In this document: in pieces, positions 41,735 through 42,170 of the stretch
How the letters are laid out: each line of letters opens with the position of its first letter
How positions within the stretch are numbered: the first letter of the stretch is position 1
NCBI GenBank assembly: GCA_026399095.1
Contig: JAPLRP010000085.1
Coordinates: 1-42,170 of the forward strand
Origin: Methylococcales bacterium
GTDB lineage: Bacteria > Pseudomonadota > Gammaproteobacteria > Methylococcales > Methylomonadaceae
Reading direction: 5' to 3'
DNA length: 42,170 bases
Program-made: the position numbers and the translations under genes
The notes under the pieces: model-generated
What the model was told of the DNA's origin: nothing
What the model saw: only the letters and a program-made list of their open reading frames with translations
The model's database searches: none

Positions 41735-42170
41735 GGATTGGACTCCTCATTTTTTTAGTAGGTAAATACCTAAAAGCAACTTATGGCCCACAAGCGACAA
41801 CGCTAGCTGGTTCAGGCCCCAAAGACAAGTTGACCATAAAATTCTATTCCGCAATAGGTGTAATCAACCTGCTATAAATTAATTTAGGTTCAAAACAACC
41901 GGTTTGTTAGTAAATGACAAACTGGAGGCGACTATTGTAACTAATAGAGCGTTCGATTAGTGGGATTATTGTCTGATGAAAGGCAGAGTAATGTGATCGG
42001 CGGGTCGATCTGATACTTTTTAATGGCTCTTGAGTAACATTAAATAGTAATAATTCGAACATATCGCTATTAATCGTCTAGTTTTACGCATACAGAATAT
42101 CTGTTTGCTTTGGGTGGCACTCCACACCCAAACTTTGTTTTTCAACAAAGCACGCGGTACGTTTTAACAA
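41735..42170. other. 436-base region without a gene at the right edge
   Basis: No convincing open frame on either strand. Small dyads occur (for example GATCG / CGATC at 41995-41999 and 42006-42010). The only clear structure is the hairpin trio at 42092-42150. A minus-strand frame entering from the edge covers about 28 codons to a stop near 42084 and could be the tail of an off-window gene, but it runs through the hairpins and matches nothing I know. Confidence 0.5.
42092..42150. repeat. Three consecutive perfect hairpins near the window end
   Basis: ACAGA-ATA-TCTGT (42092-42104), TTTGGGTG / CACCCAAA with an eight-base loop (42109-42132), and CTTTGTT / AACAAAG with a TTTC loop (42133-42150). 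The second and third abut with no gap. A cluster of this type could be the end of a small mobile element or MITE, or the 3' end of a structured RNA transcribed in either direction. Not assigned. Confidence 0.45.

Noticed and set aside
42084-42170. C-terminal end of an off-window gene on the minus strand
   Set aside because: The 28-codon frame passes through three hairpins, has no recognisable motif and cannot be told from chance.
42092-42170. Integron attC site
   Set aside because: Hairpins are present, but no convincing RYYYAAC / GTTRRRY core pair could be placed and no cassette structure is seen.
1-42170. CRISPR array, prophage, toxin-antitoxin or defence island
   Set aside because: No spaced direct repeats, phage structural genes, or small paired toxin-antitoxin genes were seen. 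The TnpB remnant is the only nuclease of that kind.

Overview
The window is chromosomal DNA from an AT-rich gammaproteobacterium. Support comes from several gene blocks typical of that class: rpsU-yqeY-dnaG-rpoD with a CAU tRNA behind rpoD, aroQ-accB-accC-prmA, dusB-fis-purH-purD, a housekeeping sigma-70 with a long non-conserved region, RsmE, YajQ and a multifunctional Cca. Low GC together with fbp and the S-adenosylmethionine cycle genes would fit a Methylococcales-like methanotroph. No diagnostic methane or methanol oxidation gene is present, so that placement is only a guess. Almost every gene is housekeeping and intact; the accessory content is small and scattered.

Layout. 1-283: right end of an IS200/IS605-type element (TnpB C-terminus plus terminal hairpin) abutting the C-terminal remnant of a small membrane protein, probably SemiSWEET. 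353-2283: fbp, then a convergent DUF502 membrane protein and small lipoprotein. 2560-4176: folate/pterin genes (pteridine-reductase-like SDR, folK, folB). 4267-5912: plsY and tsaD, convergent. 6019-10450: macromolecular synthesis genes rpsU, yqeY, dnaG, rpoD and a tRNA. 10519-14002: S-adenosylmethionine cycle genes metK, ahcY and metF, with a structured, possibly regulatory segment before metF. 14109-18876: bioA, rsmE and a CPBP protease in tight tandem, then yajQ and cca on the opposite strand. 19023-21189: a TauE/SafE exporter and a protein with the architecture of a pentameric ligand-gated ion channel. 21420-23728: a repair group msrB, apeB, alkB. 23925-27671: envelope and stress genes (OmpA-like lipoprotein, HdeA-like chaperone, SMR efflux pump, two orphans, a DnaJ/Lcl-domain fusion). 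27850-37471: one long minus-strand block, transcribed in the order aroQ, accB, accC, prmA, rlmI-like, two small cysteine-rich proteins, dusB, fis, purH, purD, with a REPIN-like palindrome between accC and prmA. 37733-41734: an MgtA-type P-type ATPase with a TerB-like protein and a TPR/low-complexity membrane protein. 41735-42170: no gene seen; three consecutive hairpins lie at the extreme right.

The genes form three functional themes: one-carbon and methyl-group chemistry (folate enzymes, metF, metK, ahcY, SAM-dependent bioA, rsmE, prmA, rlmI), the information-processing core, and envelope or stress defence. No CRISPR array, prophage, toxin-antitoxin pair or recognisable defence island was seen. 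The most interesting items are the bacterial pLGIC homologue, the metF leader with mutually exclusive pairings, the DnaJ-Lcl fusion, and the two small cysteine proteins inserted between prmA and dusB.
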